Source of the DNA: Nicotiana tabacum
Lineage: Eukaryota; Streptophyta; Magnoliopsida; Solanales; Solanaceae
DNA length: 64,000 nt
Direction of reading: 5' to 3'
Assembly: GCF_000715075.1 (NCBI RefSeq)
Contig: NC_134097.1
Coordinates: 127,966,997 to 128,030,996 of the forward strand
Shown: one piece after another, positions 43,433-56,800 of the stretch
Position numbering within the stretch: the first letter of the stretch is position 1
Layout of the letters: every line of letters begins with the position of its first letter
Position numbers and translations under genes: made by a program
Notes under the pieces: generated by a model
The model's input: the letters and a program-made list of their open reading frames with translations, nothing else
What the model was told of the DNA's origin: nothing
Database searches by the model: none

Positions 43433-45725
43433 CTATGCGTTGCTCCTAAATGAACCAAGAGCTTTAAGGGCGCCAGCTCGGAGGATGTACTGGTGGTAGA
43501 CGGCGGCGGCAAAAGCTCCGACGAATGGTCCGACCCAGAAGATCCAGTGTTCATCCCAAGCCTTGTCCTGGTTATAAATGACGGCTGCTCCGAAACTTCT
43601 TGCCGGGTTGATTCCGGTTCCGGTGATCGGAATGGTGGCAAGGTGAACCATGAATACAGCGAATCCGATTGGAAGTGGTGCCAATACCTTTATTATAAAT
43701 CATATAATCAAATATTAAGTGAGCTGATCATTTAATTATTCAATTAGAAATGTGATAATGTAAAAAAAAATAGTTGTAATATTTTATTAGATAACTAATA
43801 TGCTAAAGATTCTTTAAGTTCAACATGTTATAGAAGCTTGTATATCTTATTTTTAGGTGACTAGCTAGTTTCATTTATTATGAATAATTCCTTTACATTA
43901 TCATACTTTATCATCTTTTCCACTATTTTGCACCTACGGCACCTAAAAAATAAGAAGAGATTATGTTTTCTTGGTTTAATTAGGTCACCACCCACTTTAA
44001 TTAGTCTATTAATAATAGTGGGTAGAGAGCACTCCCAAATTAAAGTTTACTCATTACTTGTCCTAATCATGCTTGATAGCTTTGTCTTTAGCCCGCACTA
44101 ACGTCTTATTCACCTCAAAAGGGGAAAAATGTATTAAGGGAGCTAGTCCTAGAGTAGTACCCCTCCCCTAGACAAGGGGAACAAGAAAATAAAAACAAAT
44201 ACTTGACAAGTAAAAAGGAAAGGGGAAAGAAATATAGAGTAATTTAACCTATTGAAAAGAGTCTTTTGAGTATGAAACTTAATTTGAAGTCAAAAGGGCA
44301 AAAAACAAGTCACTCCAAGTCCAAGACAAGTAAGTTGGGGAAAACTTACAGGGACATGGGAGTCTCTAGCACTCCTCTTAGGGTCAGTAGCAGAGAAGAC
44401 AGTGTAGACCAAAACAAAGGTACCAATAATCTCAGCACCCAAACCAACACCTTTGTTGTGGCCTCCTGCCATAACATTAACACCACCACCATATCTGTTG
44501 TAGTATGCCTTTTGGAAAGCCTTCACCAAACCCACACCACATATTGCACCCAAGCACTGTGATACCATGTATAATACTGCCCTCATCAATGATACCTTCC
44601 TTGCCAAAAATAGCCCAAATGTCACAGCAGGGTTGATGTGTCCACCTACAATTATGCACATGTAACAACTTTAAAAAGATAACGGAATATTTATACTTTC
44701 ATTTTATTTTAACATGCATGTTATACTCCCTCTATCCCAATATATTTGACTTTCCAGAGAAACAAATTACTATTCTTTAATTTTTTCATATACCTTTTAA
44801 ATATTTTAAATTGTTAATTATTGTGACTTATAATACTTTTTTCGTAGTTTTCAACAAATATTTTATGTCTAAATACACTTTCAAAATTAAGAAACTTAAA
44901 TATCAAAAAACGGAAAATATCACATAAATTGGAACCGAAAGAGTAATAAATAATTTATCTTATTCTTCTATTTTTTATAGACAATAACCTCTAATGATCT
45001 TTTAAACAACCTGATAAAATTGCAACAAGGTGTATGTAAAAAAAACTTCAACAAAACAAAAAAATTACACTTATATTTACATTATCAGTGTATTTTAGTA
45101 TGTTATAGAAGGCAATCTTCCTTTATCCCAATTTCTATGAATAGTTACCTGTAATTATCATATAAATAAACTGATATTATAAAAAAAATTTACGAATCGT
45201 ATAGGTTAAACTTTTATGACGATATTACAAGCACGAGTTTAATTTCTATGCACAAACATCGTAAAAATATTAACACAATCATACTATAAACATTACTAAT
45301 TTTCAACATATAAAAATCGATAATAAACATGTTCCCAAAATATTTTTATTGTGTTAGTGGATATAACTTAAAACCTAGAAAAATATACAAGAAATAGGGG
45401 GCGTAAACTCACCAGAGATACCGGCAGTGCAGTAAACAAGAACAAAGATCATACCACCAAAAGCCCAAGCAATACCAAGAATACCAACGCCGCCACAGAT
45501 ATCGCCGCCATCTTTAGTATCCGATTGATGCTTATACCCAATCACAGTCAAAACAGTTACATAAAGAAACAACAAAGTGGCAATAAACTCAGCAATACAA
45601 GCTCTGTAAAGTGACCATTTAGTCAGCTCCTCAAAATCAATAAGCGGAGTTGGTGGCGGATCAGTGTAATCCTTAGCAGAATACTCCGCCGGCTGCTCAG
45701 ATACTGCCTCTACTTCTTTAGTCAT
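43433..45725 (-). CDS. PIP2: PIP2-type plasma membrane aquaporin, three exons
   Basis: Exons 45725-45413, 44645-44350 and 43687-43433; introns have GTGAGT...TGTAG and GTAAGT...AAAG ends and the phases agree (313 + 296 + 255 bp). The 287-residue protein has six membrane helices, NPA boxes at 109-111 ([10 protein letters not shown]) and 230-232 (GINPARSFG), and the water-type selectivity filter F89, H218, T227, R233. PIP gating features are present: loop B Ser123 (RKVS), loop D His201 (RDSHVP) and C-terminal Ser282/Ser285 (GSFRSNA). The long acidic/Pro-rich N-terminus and the C-terminus place it in PIP2, the strongly water-permeable plasma membrane class. ATG 45725 opens [10 protein letters not shown]. 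The third intron usual in PIP genes is absent: the last exon is continuous through [16 protein letters not shown]. The reading frame is intact. Confidence 0.95.
44726..44943. mobile_element. Stowaway-like MITE in aquaporin intron 1
   Basis: The left end CTCCCTCTATCCCAATATAT and the reverse complement of the right end CTCTTTCGGTTCCAATTTAT form inverted repeats. TA flanks both sides (44724-44725, 44944-44945). Length 218 bp. It sits well inside the intron and leaves the splice sites untouched. Confidence 0.8.
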
Positions 45726-45842
45726 AACTTAGAAAAAAAAAAGTAAATACTCTGTAGAAAGAAACAGATGATGCTCTGTTTTGTGTGTGTGTGTGTAGAG
45801 TGAGGATGAGAAGGGAGAGGGGAGTGCGAAGGTATTTATGAG
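45726..45842 (-). promoter_or_regulatory. Aquaporin 5' leader and TATA-like box
   Basis: On the minus strand CATAAATACC at 45840-45831 lies about 106 bp before the ATG. A pyrimidine-rich leader with an (AC)n run (45782-45796) follows, ending in TTTTTTTTCTAAGTTATG around the start. Confidence 0.6.
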
Positions 45843-45845
45843 ATT

Positions 45846-46143
45846 GAAAGAGCGAGAAGATGATTTGATTGATTAAGAGTGGAATACAGAGTATTTTTTT
45901 GGTTTGTTTATATCGAGTTTTAATTATTGTGACGGCTCCTAATACAAATTATTGAGGGAATTTCTGAGCTTGCATTTGGTCCCACGGCCACCATAAACCA
46001 ATTCACGCAACGGCTCTATGCTTTTTTTAGTCTCTTCATTTTCTTCTATTAAAATAATGATTTAAATTGGGTTTTAAATACTCTAATTGTGTAAATAATT
46101 TTGTGTATGTTATTTTAATACATGGTAAAAAAATTAATATACC
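45846..46143. other. Upstream region of the aquaporin
   Basis: Non-coding. A short GTCCCACGGCCACC stretch near 45979 is the only GC-rich patch. I see no defined element. Confidence 0.5.
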
Positions 46144-46156
46144 TCATTTTCTAGAT

Positions 46157-46344
46157 TTTTTTGGTTTATACCCGGTGTTCGGTACCTGCATTGGAGCTCG
46201 ACTATATTCCGATTCGCACCCGTTAGGGCCCCATTCGGGGGGAATCGCTCCCTATCAAGAATTTTTCCATACCTAGGGCTCGAATATGAGATTTCTGTTT
46301 AAGGGAGGAGCAGCCCCATCCACTGCACCATATCCTTTGGTGGT
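46157..46344 (-). mobile_element. SINE with 13-bp target-site duplication
   Basis: Minus-strand element of about 188 bp. Box A-like TGGTGCAGTGG at 46330-46320 and box B-like ATTCGAGCCC at 46285-46276 give the tRNA-derived pol III promoter. It ends GGGTATAAACCAAAAAAA. The sequence TCATTTTCTAGAT is found on both sides (46144-46156 and 46345-46357). It resembles one of the Solanaceae SINE families; I cannot name the family with certainty. Confidence 0.85.
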
Positions 46345-46357
46345 TCATTTTCTAGAT

Positions 46358-48600
46358 TACTAGTTTCTCGACACGTGCGTTACACGTGGGCTACTTACTT
46401 AGAGCCTATTTAGATTAGATGATAATTGTACATAGATAAGTTTTAGGCGCTAGAGCCTTTTTTATGTGCTGAATTCACTTATAATAAGTAGCTACTTGTT
46501 TAGATATAAATATTAAAACGAGTATTACACAATTGATGTATTTAGTAAAATAATTACTTAATAAGTTGTTCCTTTATTAAAATAATGGAAATACCCTTAT
46601 TTTTTTTTTTACGAAAATTATATATTTAAAAGTATATTAAGAAAAAAAGAATTATAAATATGGATCGGATTTGATCAACTTTACCTTCTCTGTATCATTC
46701 ATGTATAATAATATTAGTTGCGCCTTGGTATAATTATCTTTTCAAGTTTGATTGCTACCTTCTGTTATACTTAAGCCCTGCCTTTTCTATTTTAATATAC
46801 ATGTCATACTCGAATTTTCCATCTTTATCAAATACACCTATTCGATAAGTATTGTAGTTCAAATCTCATTAGCGGATATGAAAGATTGAATTGCATATTA
46901 GTTATTTTTTTATCTACTAAAAATTACGTAACAAATTTAAGGGAAAGATCCATATGTCCCATGTGCCATTCTAGGTTATTTGATTTCTTAATTGATATCT
47001 TCTTCAAATTGTCATGTTCTTTTCTTTTCGTTAGCCTTATCACAAATAATGAACTCTTCTTCCTCTCCCCATTTGGATAAACGGGATTTAGGCAGAGGCA
47101 ACATAAACTCAATAATAAAACATTATGATTTGTGAAAATAAATTAAAGTGAGATTTAGATAAAGAAAAAAGGGTAGAAGGAATTGATATATTTATCAAAA
47201 TGATTGATTTTAGTGTTGCTTTCTACATATACTTATGTAACTTGAGGAATACAACAAACTAAAACAATAGAATGGGAATTCACAAAATTAACTATTGGTA
47301 CACAAATACATAATAACAAAGTTATGAGTAGTGTGGTAATAATTTGTTGGACATCCATATTTATAGTTACTTATTTCATGAAAGATTTTGGTGCAAAATA
47401 TTTTTATACTTCGTTAGAATTGGCTGGTAGTCTCATTTCACATGAAGAAGCTTGGGATACATATTAGAAATATAGTTGGAGAAGAAATAGTCAAATGTAA
47501 ATGATCCATTGTCCATCTACTCACATGCACTAAACATAAATATGCTACCTAATTGTAATTTTTAATTTTTCTTGTCGTTTAGCTTTATTTTGAACTACTT
47601 ATGCACTAATTTAAAACAGAATCTCGTAAATTTCTGTAATAAGCTAATTTTCTATGAAGAATCTATGCATATGCCCCAAATTCATAATATGTCTTATATA
47701 CTATGTCTTATTTCATATTATAAGATATTTTAAAACTAAAAAAATTTGTGGACTTTGAAAAAAATCTTCTCTTTTTAGACAAAAGAATTGCAACAACGTA
47801 CGCAACTACAAATATCATAACCAAGTTTAAAAAACCAAGTGAAACTAAGATATTGAAATAATCAACGTAACTATCTCTGTGTATATACAAGTCTAAGAGA
47901 GAAAAAAATATTATCAAAACATCTTGTAAGGTGAAAGCTAAATTAAATAAATGCAAAAAGAATTACTTGATTAATTAGGTGAAAATCAACAATGAAAAAC
48001 GAAAGGGGACATAAAATGAAGAGTAATATTTAAGCGACTTAGACATATTATAATTGGAATTTTTTTCCTCTCAAAAATAAAATCATATATTAGAAAATCT
48101 TAGCAACATAAAATTAACTTATATTTTGCTAGATTTGCAAGCTTCTCAGAGGTTTGATGTATTCCAAAGTTAATTGTTGTTCGTCCACTTTACTTCGACA
48201 ACGTAGCAATAACGAACCTCTGTTCTTTTGATGTAGAATCACTATTAGTGGTTAGTACTGCTGTTAATAGGCCCATTGTATACGAAAAAAATGACTTGTT
48301 TAACCTTCTCGGTATATTCTAAAACTGTTGAGTCCGATTCCCTAGCATTTACAATAAATCTGTGAAAATTATGGCTTCAATTTCAAGTAATAGAATGAAG
48401 AAGGCACAATTTTCTTTTAAAAACTCAAAGTTTAAGAAAATGTAATCACTTACGGAAAGTTCATTTTGAGGTTTGGCTTCGAAAGACCCAAAAATACTGA
48501 CTTGTGAAAAGAAGATTAACGCACTTTGACAAACCGTGACATGACCAATTAACAATATGCAACATTCGCTATTGGCATTTGTTTGTAAGGATATAATTTT
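46358..48600. other. Non-coding stretch
   Basis: AT-rich intergenic DNA. A few 60-80 codon frames on both strands lack any domain or codon signal. No RNA gene recognised. Confidence 0.5.
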
Positions 48601-50562
48601 TTTAAAGGGTTTAGACGGTTAATGGATCATATGAATCATTGGCTAATTGGGCAAAAACCCAGGCAAAAGAATATAGGTTTATTATTGCTCGAAACATTTA
48701 TAGAGACAACTATTCACTAAGAGCGACAATACGAAGCGTTGGCTATCGGTAGCATTTGAAATATTCTGTAGGATTGTAGACTGATACAGATTTATAATTT
48801 CAATTGATATACCCACCAAAAATGTCTGCCTTTATATTTAAAGATGGTGAAGAGTCACCACTTTCACTAAAGTGAAGGATCACATCCCTTCAAAAAATTT
48901 GGTGTTTGTTTAAAAAAAATTGGTATAAATAAGGTACTTAAATTATTTAGAAGGGCATTTAAGTAATTCAACTTTTTACTTAAGGGCTTCCCACTTTTAT
49001 AATAGTATTGATTAGTTTATTTTTAGAGATACATGTAATATTCTTTTCGATAGTTCTTCTAGCTTCTGTCATCGCAGCCCCTGATGTTCCCGCCACAAGA
49101 ACGACACTGAAGAGGTATTTTCGGCGCGTGAAAGATTCGTTGAGAGTTTATCTCGATAGAAAACTATACGAAGTACGTGATTCGTTGGGTGAAAGGTTGT
49201 CCTAGCTTGCAGACTACTATGCTAATTGTAGCGCGGTAGCGCTTTACTTTTGATTGATGTCTGAAATCCGCTCCACCATTACTTGATTATAGAGGGTTGG
49301 AGCCTCCGAAGCATAACTGCACACTCACACGATTTTGGCGGAAAGTGAGACGATAATGCAAAAAAATAATAAAAAAAATAGTTTTTTTAATCAATTATAG
49401 GTAATTTTTTATACTTAATATAAAGGCAAAATAGCCCAGTAAACCATTGTACTTGTTTCGGTTTGTCTTCTCGGTCCGTGCACTCCATAGAGTTTCATCT
49501 AGACTTTTAGTTGCTAAAACACACTATCTTATGCTCCTCTGACGGTAAAATTATATTGGAACGTTTAAAAATCTTTTACTCAATTAAGTAACAATTGAAA
49601 TCCTAAACTAGAATAAGTACACAGATATGTAATAAATTTTTTTATGATTAGTATCGTTTAACCAACAGCAACATTAACTGCCTTCTATTTTAATTTCTTA
49701 ACTTGAAACATTATTGTGCTATGTTTTGAGTAATTTAATTCTGTTAGAATTTTTAAGGCGTTACTGGATGATATGAATTAGACTCCCTTAATATTTTGGT
49801 CTTTAACTTTTTTTATTTCTTAATCAACTATTTTTCAAAGTTTAATTTGAAAGCTTAACGAAAAGCTCAGAAATGGAATTTGGACCCCAAAAGGGTGGGA
49901 AGAAAAGGAAGGAATATCGTGTCATGCAACGGTATAATTTCCTAGCTGGATTGCAAAACAATCTTACAAAGGAAAAGGTAGGAAAGGTGATGGACAATAC
50001 ATTTGTTTTATGTATAAATATAAATCAAGTGTTTAGCCGCAAAAATATATGATTCGAAAATTGGATGCTTTTAGTTTTACGACAAGGAAGCAAATATATT
50101 AATTTAAATTCTAAAATAATTTAGACCACAAATTTACATAATCAAGTTAGTAACCATAGCCAATTTACAAATCCTAAAGTAACCATTTTTCAAATGCTCT
50201 AGCCATCATCATATATATAGTAGTGTCATATCACTCTATCAAATTATGCAATCAATTCTGACATATTTCCTAATTTCATGAGAAAGGCAAGTTTTTGTTT
50301 TCTTTCCTAGTAAATAAAACATTACTTATGATGGTTCTCCTTATATTTTAAGATTAATTACTGGTTGTCCTCCTTTTAGAATTGTATATTCCTTCAATAT
50401 GCGAATCCTTGTTGGTAGGGCGTTGAGATTAGAGAATTGTTAATCTTATCACAAACCATTTTCGACACTTATCCAATAAAATTAAATGGGCGGGCCAAAG
50501 TGTTGTTACACAAATTATTAGAAAAGCAACTTTAGGACATTTCTTTGATTTTTAATACTTTA
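48601..50562. other. Non-coding stretch, possible dispersed repeats
   Basis: A 65-codon plus-strand frame (49008-49205) starts with a hydrophobic segment and ends in a basic YFRRVKDSLRVYLDRKLYEV stretch; I do not recognise it and have no support for expression. The segment around 49430-49560 (GGCAAAATAGCCCAGTAAAC onward) resembles a common plant dispersed repeat. Confidence 0.35.
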
Positions 50563-50575
50563 TTTATGGTGGGGC

Positions 50576-50794
50576 GACACCGAAAAGGTATGCCCCAGTA
50601 ATCAATGAAATAGATTGAAAATCAAGAGGTCTCAGTTTCAGATTTCCGTAGAGGCAAAAAAATTAGGTGATTTCTTCCCATTATCCAAGCCTTGGTGAAT
50701 ACTACCTGGTACTTACAGGTGGGGGATGACATATATCCCCTCAATTAGTTATGGTGCGCACAAACTGGCCCGATACCGATTATAAAAAAAATCC
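50576..50794 (+). mobile_element. SINE with 13-bp target-site duplication (one mismatch)
   Basis: Box A-like GCCCCAGTAATCAATGAAAT near 50592 and box B-like GGTCTCAGTTTCAG near 50628 mark a tRNA-derived head. The body has TACTACCTGGTACTTACAGG and GTGCGCACAAACTGGCCCG, and the tail is ACCGATTATAAAAAAAATCC. TTTATGGTGGGGC (50563-50575) and TTTATGATGGGGC (50795-50807) flank it. Confidence 0.85.
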
Positions 50795-51139
50795 TTTATG
50801 ATGGGGCAGAATGTTGTCATATTGTTGGCTGGCTTTTGGTATTTTTTCAGCCTGCCAGGTAAATTTATCTGGAATACACACCTAAAAGCACAGAAAATAA
50901 TGGCCCAAGTCCACAAACAAATGATACGTAACATGTGGTACTTGTTTTTTATGAGATTTTGGATGATCATTAGCATATTTATCTCATCTCTCTCACACAC
51001 TTTCCTTTAAGTTCAAAGAAATGGATTGACAGTTAGTTCCAACAAGGTGTCCATCTCATTCCACCAGGTGGACCATATATTTACCGAATAATGATATGAA
51101 TTTTATAGAATTCAAATGAAACAGTGCATATAAAACAAA

Positions 51140-51235
51140 CAACAACAATAAACTTAATGAAGTTTCACTGAGGAAGATAATCTGTACGCAAACCTTATCT
51201 CTACCCTGAGAAGGTAGAGAGGTTGTTTCATATAA
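51140..51235 (-). repeat. RTE LINE/SINE 3' tail, minus orientation
   Basis: On the minus strand CCTTCTCAGGGTAGAGATAA, GGTTTGCGTACAGATTATCTTCC (split here) and a GTTGTTGTTTG tail match the family 3' end at 4340-4420. It is diverged. Confidence 0.6.
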
Positions 51236-52494
51236 TTTCTCGACTCAAAAAAAAATGAAAATAAACAGTAACAACAAACAGTAACAACGGCAAGCTATTA
51301 ACAATACAGTTAACGTAAAATTAAATACAGTAAATTGGACTTGTGAAATAAACTAGGGGGTTACACCCTCAATAAAAAAACAGCCTGAAAGAGAAGAAAA
51401 AAAACAAAGAATTTATCTAATTAAAATGTCTCATAGACCAAACACTAATTTTCCTGTAAACTTCAGCTATAGTAGATATTGAAGGAAATGCACCGTCCAA
51501 ATAGCTAAGCAATAGATAATTTAATATTAGAATAATTAACCGCCCAATATTAGTTTGAATGACCTGTAATGAATCATTTATTCCTTTTATCCATTAGACT
51601 CCAAATACGTACAGATTGCAAATTTATAATTAAAGAAACATCCATTTTTTCTTGAATTTATAAATTAATGTTTGATGATGATTTATCACCTTGTTCACTT
51701 TATTTGAGACCTTAATGTATACTTACTTTGATCTTAAATAATTGTATGGCTGGTAGACTACCACGTGTCCGGGTAGGGATGTATATAACGGCAGCAAAAG
51801 TTGTAAAGGATCATTTTGTAGGGTTTCTCAAGCAAATAATACACATGGGTAAATCTTTGTTGATGTTAGTAGTAAGATTTTCCTTTTCCTCTTCTGGTTA
51901 ATTAAGTTAGTTGCGCGACACAATATAAGAAATTAGAGTTGCAATCTAATAGTTGTAACTTGTAACATAATCTTAGTATATAATAGTTTCATAGTGCATT
52001 GGCGATGTTCATCAATATGGTCCGAGTAGTCTAAGATCGAGTTAGGTTTGGCATGGAGATTGACCACTAGTTAGATGCCCTAATGGACCTCAAAAATCAA
52101 GAGATTACCTTCGCATTCAAATGTCTAGATAATCCTCTTAGACTGGTCATCGATCTGAGGAGGAAAGGTTGTGCTAAGACTCACTCTGTTATCCAAAGCC
52201 TAAACGGCCAAGAAGGTAATACTAATGGTATCTTATCTTTCTTATTTACCACATAATGCTTCTTATTTACTACATAATGCTAGTTCTGGAAAGTTTTAAT
52301 TAGACCCTAATTAATGATTAATACTTACCATTGATGATCATATAGATGCTTCTTGGTGTAGTAAAGCGAAGAGAGACTTTACTAGAGATAACATTTAATT
52401 TATCCACTTAAAATTCAGCTCAACATTCACGAAACATATTTGGGCGATCATGTTTAAGTACTTGCTGAAAGTTTGATTAAACAAGTGCTATAAT
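51236..52494. other. Non-coding stretch
   Basis: No gene recognised. A CCACGTGTCC motif at about 51762 precedes GTATATAACGGC at 51781, a possible promoter-like pair without a downstream reading frame. A 13-bp direct repeat, GCTTCTTATTTAC, occurs near 52260. Confidence 0.4.
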
Positions 52495-52985
52495 TGTATA
52501 GGTCAAAATCTGACCATAATAGCCGACCCAGTTGGAACCCCGCCTAAGGGACGGGGTAGCGAGGATCATCACGACCTACTTCGGTCTAGGTATCTACAGT
52601 ATACATTAAGTCAAAAGACAATACTTAAGTAATGACAAAATGGCCACAGTGTGAAGGCATACCGACCGGAGAAGGTAGCGATGGTCTCAGAACTATATAT
52701 AGGGGATGAATTCCCAAAGAAAGGGGGGGAGGGAGGCCTTTTTCGTTTTTCTCCCTCTATTTTCTCCTTCTATTTTCTTCCAAAAAGGCTGTAAAATTGA
52801 TCACCTCCTTGGTCTCATGAAAGAAGAAATGACAAAGATGAATGAAAATTGTTCGCTCTTATTTTATTCTATTCATTAATTTTTTATTCATATTTAGATT
52901 TGGGGTTTATTATGCTTGACTAAGATTGACCTCATCATTATCATTAGTTGTTCTAATCATAAAAGGTTTTGACATCTTTTGGTCA
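52495..52985 (+). repeat. Gypsy-2 5' LTR
   Basis: It begins TGTATAGGTCAAAATCTGACC and probably ends TTTTGGTCA just before the PBS. CTATATATAGGGGATG at about 52695 is the TATA box. It matches 63397-63713 up to CTTGGTCTCATG. Confidence 0.7.
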
Positions 52986-52990
52986 AATAA

Positions 52991-53010
52991 TTTGGTGCCG
53001 TCTGTGGGGA
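52991..53010 (+). other. Gypsy-2 primer-binding site
   Basis: TTTGGTGCCGTCTGTGGGGA, the standard position and form for many plant gypsy elements (recalled). Confidence 0.7.
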
Positions 53011-53860
53011 TTTCTTAGTGAAATTTCCTAGTCTCTTCTAGATCAAAAATCGGAAACATAATCACCCACCAAAAAGAGCGGTAAGTAAACCTCACGTGCT
53101 AATCTAGATCATGATGCTGTATACAAGCAGAAGTTACAACCAACATCCTCCCCCGTACACCGGGCGGTCCGTGAACCAGCTAAGGCAAGCCCAACCTACG
53201 CAGAGCAAGAGCACAAAAAAAGAAGGGGAAAAAGAGCTGGATACGACCACCGAATTTAGAAACTACCACCCCATCAACCATTGAAACGCTAGGCAAAACC
53301 AGCAACGCTATAGATCCACCCCCATTCACAGACTCATAGGATCGGGGTAAGAAAAATATCATTTTCGCTCACCTTCTGCTGTTTGCTCAAACAGGAACAC
53401 AAGCGCCGCGCGAGCGAGCAAGCAAGCAAAAAAACATCTCAACTGGAGAACGGTAAACTACTACAAAACAACCAAAATATCGCCCACATGACAATACAAC
53501 TTCTAGAAAATGACGCCCCTTAAGCCGTACTCTCTCTTCCTCACCTAGGAGTTGTCCCAATAGGGTTTCCCCGGGGACTTAAAGACCAACACGATGATGG
53601 AGACATCCCCAAGTTCAAAGTATAATTCATTGACCCGCCCACCAATGACATCTTCGGACCGAAAAGTGAAACGATTAGACAAGGAAACTCCAATATGTGC
53701 ACGAAATGAACGTGAGCTAAACAACAACGTTTTATATTCTCCGACATTACACTCTCCGATGTAAACAAAATCAAGTGAACTGGGACTCACCCAGGAAGCG
53801 CAGAGGTTGAGCAAGACTGGGACTCCCCTAGAGGATACCCGACTCTCCAAAAAACTGGGA
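53011..53860 (+). other. Gypsy-2 leader and possible gag remnant
   Basis: A frame starting near 53111 (MLYTSRSYNQHPPPYTGRSV) runs about 55 codons, rich in Gln, Thr and Lys, before a stop. It could be the start of a deleted gag. No domain is recognisable between it and the satellite. Confidence 0.35.
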
Positions 53861-56800
53861 CTAACGACGGGTTAATATTTCGACGAAAGTTCGAAATAAC
53901 ACCCTTGAGGCCAGGGGCCATCGCCAAGGAGAAAAGTTAGACCTCGATCAAACAATGACGGGTTAATATTTCAATGAAAGATCAAAATAACACCCTTAAG
54001 TCCAAAGGCCATCGCCAAAGAGAAGAGTTCGACCTCGATCGAACAACGACGGGTTAATATTTCGATGAAAGATCGAAATAACACCCTTAAGGCCAAAGGC
54101 CATCGCCAAAGAGAAGAGTTCGACCTCGATCGAACAACGACGGGTTAATATTTCGACGAAAGTTTGAAATAACACCCTTGAGGCCAGAGGCCATCGCCAA
54201 GGAGAAGAGTTCGACCTCGATCGAACAACGACGGGTTAATATTTTGACGAAAGATAGAAATAACACCCTTAAGGCCAGAGGCCATCGCCAAAGAGAAGAG
54301 TTCGACCTCGATCGAACAACGACGGGTTAATATTTCGACGAAAGATCGAAATAACACTCTTAAGGCCAAAGGCCATCGCCAACGAGAAGAGTTCGATCTC
54401 GACCAAACAATGATGTTTAATATTATGATGAAAGCTCGCAATAACACCCTTAAAGCCAAGGGCCATCGCCAAAGAGAAGAGTTCGACCTCGATCGAACAA
54501 TGACGGGTTAATATTTCGACGAAAGTTCGCAATAACACCCTTAAAGCCAAGGGCCATCACCAAAGAGAAGAGTTCGACCTCGATCGAACAAAGATGGGTT
54601 AATATTTCGACGAAAGTTCGAAATAACACCCTTAAGGCCAAGGGCCATTGCTAAAGAGAAGAGTTCGGCCTCGATCAAACAACGATGGGTTAATATTTCG
54701 ATGAAAGATCGAAATAACATCCTTAAGGCGAAAGGCCATCGCCAAAGAGAAGAGTTCGACCTCGATCGAACAACGACGAGTTAATATTTCAATAAAAGAT
54801 TGAAATAACACCCTTAAGGACAAAGGCCATCGCCAAAGAGAAGAGTTCCATCTCGATCGAATAACGACGGGTTAATATTTCGACGAAAGATCGAAATAAC
54901 ACCCTTAAGGCCAAAGGCCATTGCCAAAGAGAAGAGTTCGACCTCGATCGAACAACGACGGGTTAATATTTCGACGAAAGTTCGAAATAACACCCTTGAG
55001 GCCAGAGGCCATCGCCAAGGAGAAGAGTTCGACCTCGATCGAACAACGACGAGTTAATATTTTGACGAAAGATCAAAATAACACCCTTAAGGCCAAAGGC
55101 CATCACCAAAGAGAAGAGTTCGACCTCGATCGAACAACGACAGGTTAATATTTCGACGAAAGATCGAAATAACACTCTTAAGGCCAAAGGCCATCGCCAA
55201 TGAGAAGAGTTCGATCTCGACCAAACAATGATGTTTAATATTATGATGAAAGCTCGCAATAACACCCTTAAAGCCAAGGGCCATCGCCAAAGAGAAGAGT
55301 TCGACCTCGATCGAACAATGACGGGTTAATATTTCGACGAATGTTCGAAATAACACCCTTAAGGCCAAGGGCCATCACCAAAGAGAAGAGTTCGACCTCG
55401 ATCGAACAACAACGGGTTAATATTTCAACGAAAGATCAAAATAACACCCTTAAGGCCAAAGGCCATCACCAAAGAGAAGAGTTTGACCTCGATCGAATAA
55501 CGATGGGTTAATATTTCGACGAAAGATCGAAATAACACCCTTAAGGCCAAAGGCCATCGCCAAAGAAAAGAGTTCGATCTCGATCGAACAACGATGGTTA
55601 ATATTATGACGAAAGTTCGCAATAACACCCTTAAAGCCAAGGGCCATCACCAAAGAGAAGAGTTCGACCTCGATCGAACAAAGATGGGTTAATATTTCGA
55701 CGAAAGTTCGAAATAACACCTTTAAGGCCAAGGGCCATTGCTAAAGAGAAGAGTTCGGCCTCGATCAAACAACGATGGGTTAATATTTCGATGAAAGATC
55801 GAAATAACATCCTTAAGGCGAAAGGCCATCGCCAAAGAGAAGAGTTCGACCTCGATCGAACAACGACGAGTTAATATTTCAATGAAAGATTGAAATAACA
55901 CCCTTAAGGACAAAGGCCATCGCCAAAGAGAAGAGTTCCATCTCGATCGAATAACGACGGGTTAATATTTCGACGAAAGATCGAAATAACACCCTTAAGG
56001 CCAAAGGCCATCGCCAAAGAGAAGAGTTCGACCTCGATCGAACAACGACGGGTTAATATTTCGACGAAAGTTCGAAATAACACCCTTGAGGCCAGAGGCC
56101 ATCGCCAAGGAGAAGAGTTCGACCTCGATCGAACAACGACGGGTTAATATTTCGACGAAAGATCAAAATAACACCCTTAAGGCCAAAGGCCATCACCAAA
56201 GAGAAGAGTTCGACCTCGATCGAACAACGACAGGTTAATATTTCGACGAAAGATCGAAATAACACTCTTAAGGCCAAAGGCCATCGCCAACGAGAAGAGT
56301 TCGATCTCGACCAAACAATGATGTTTAATATTATGATGAAAGCTCGCAATAACACCCTTAAAGCCAAGGGCCATCGCCAAAGAGAAGAGTTCGACCTCGA
56401 TCGAACAATGACGGGTTAATATTTCGACGAATGTTCGAAATAACACCCTTAAGGCCAAGGGCCATCACCAAAGAGAAGAGTTCGACCTCGATCGAACAAC
56501 AACGGGTTAATATTTCAACGAAAGATCAAAATAACACCCTTAAGGCCAAAGGCCATCACCAAAGAGAAGAGTTTGACCTCGATCGAATAACGATGGGTTA
56601 ATATTTCGGACGAAAGATCGAAATAACACCCTTAAGGCCAAAGGCCATCGCCAAAGAAAAGAGTTCGATCTCGATCGAACAACGATGGTTAATATTATGA
56701 CGAAAGTTCGCAATAACACCCTTAAAGCCAAGGGCCATCACCAAAGAGAAGAGTTCGACCTCGATCGAACAAAGATGGGTTAATATTTCGACGAAAGTTC

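Noticed and set aside
49008..49205. 65-codon frame with hydrophobic start (secreted peptide?)
   Set aside because: No homology recalled, no Cys pattern, no promoter or splice context; chance frame is likelier.
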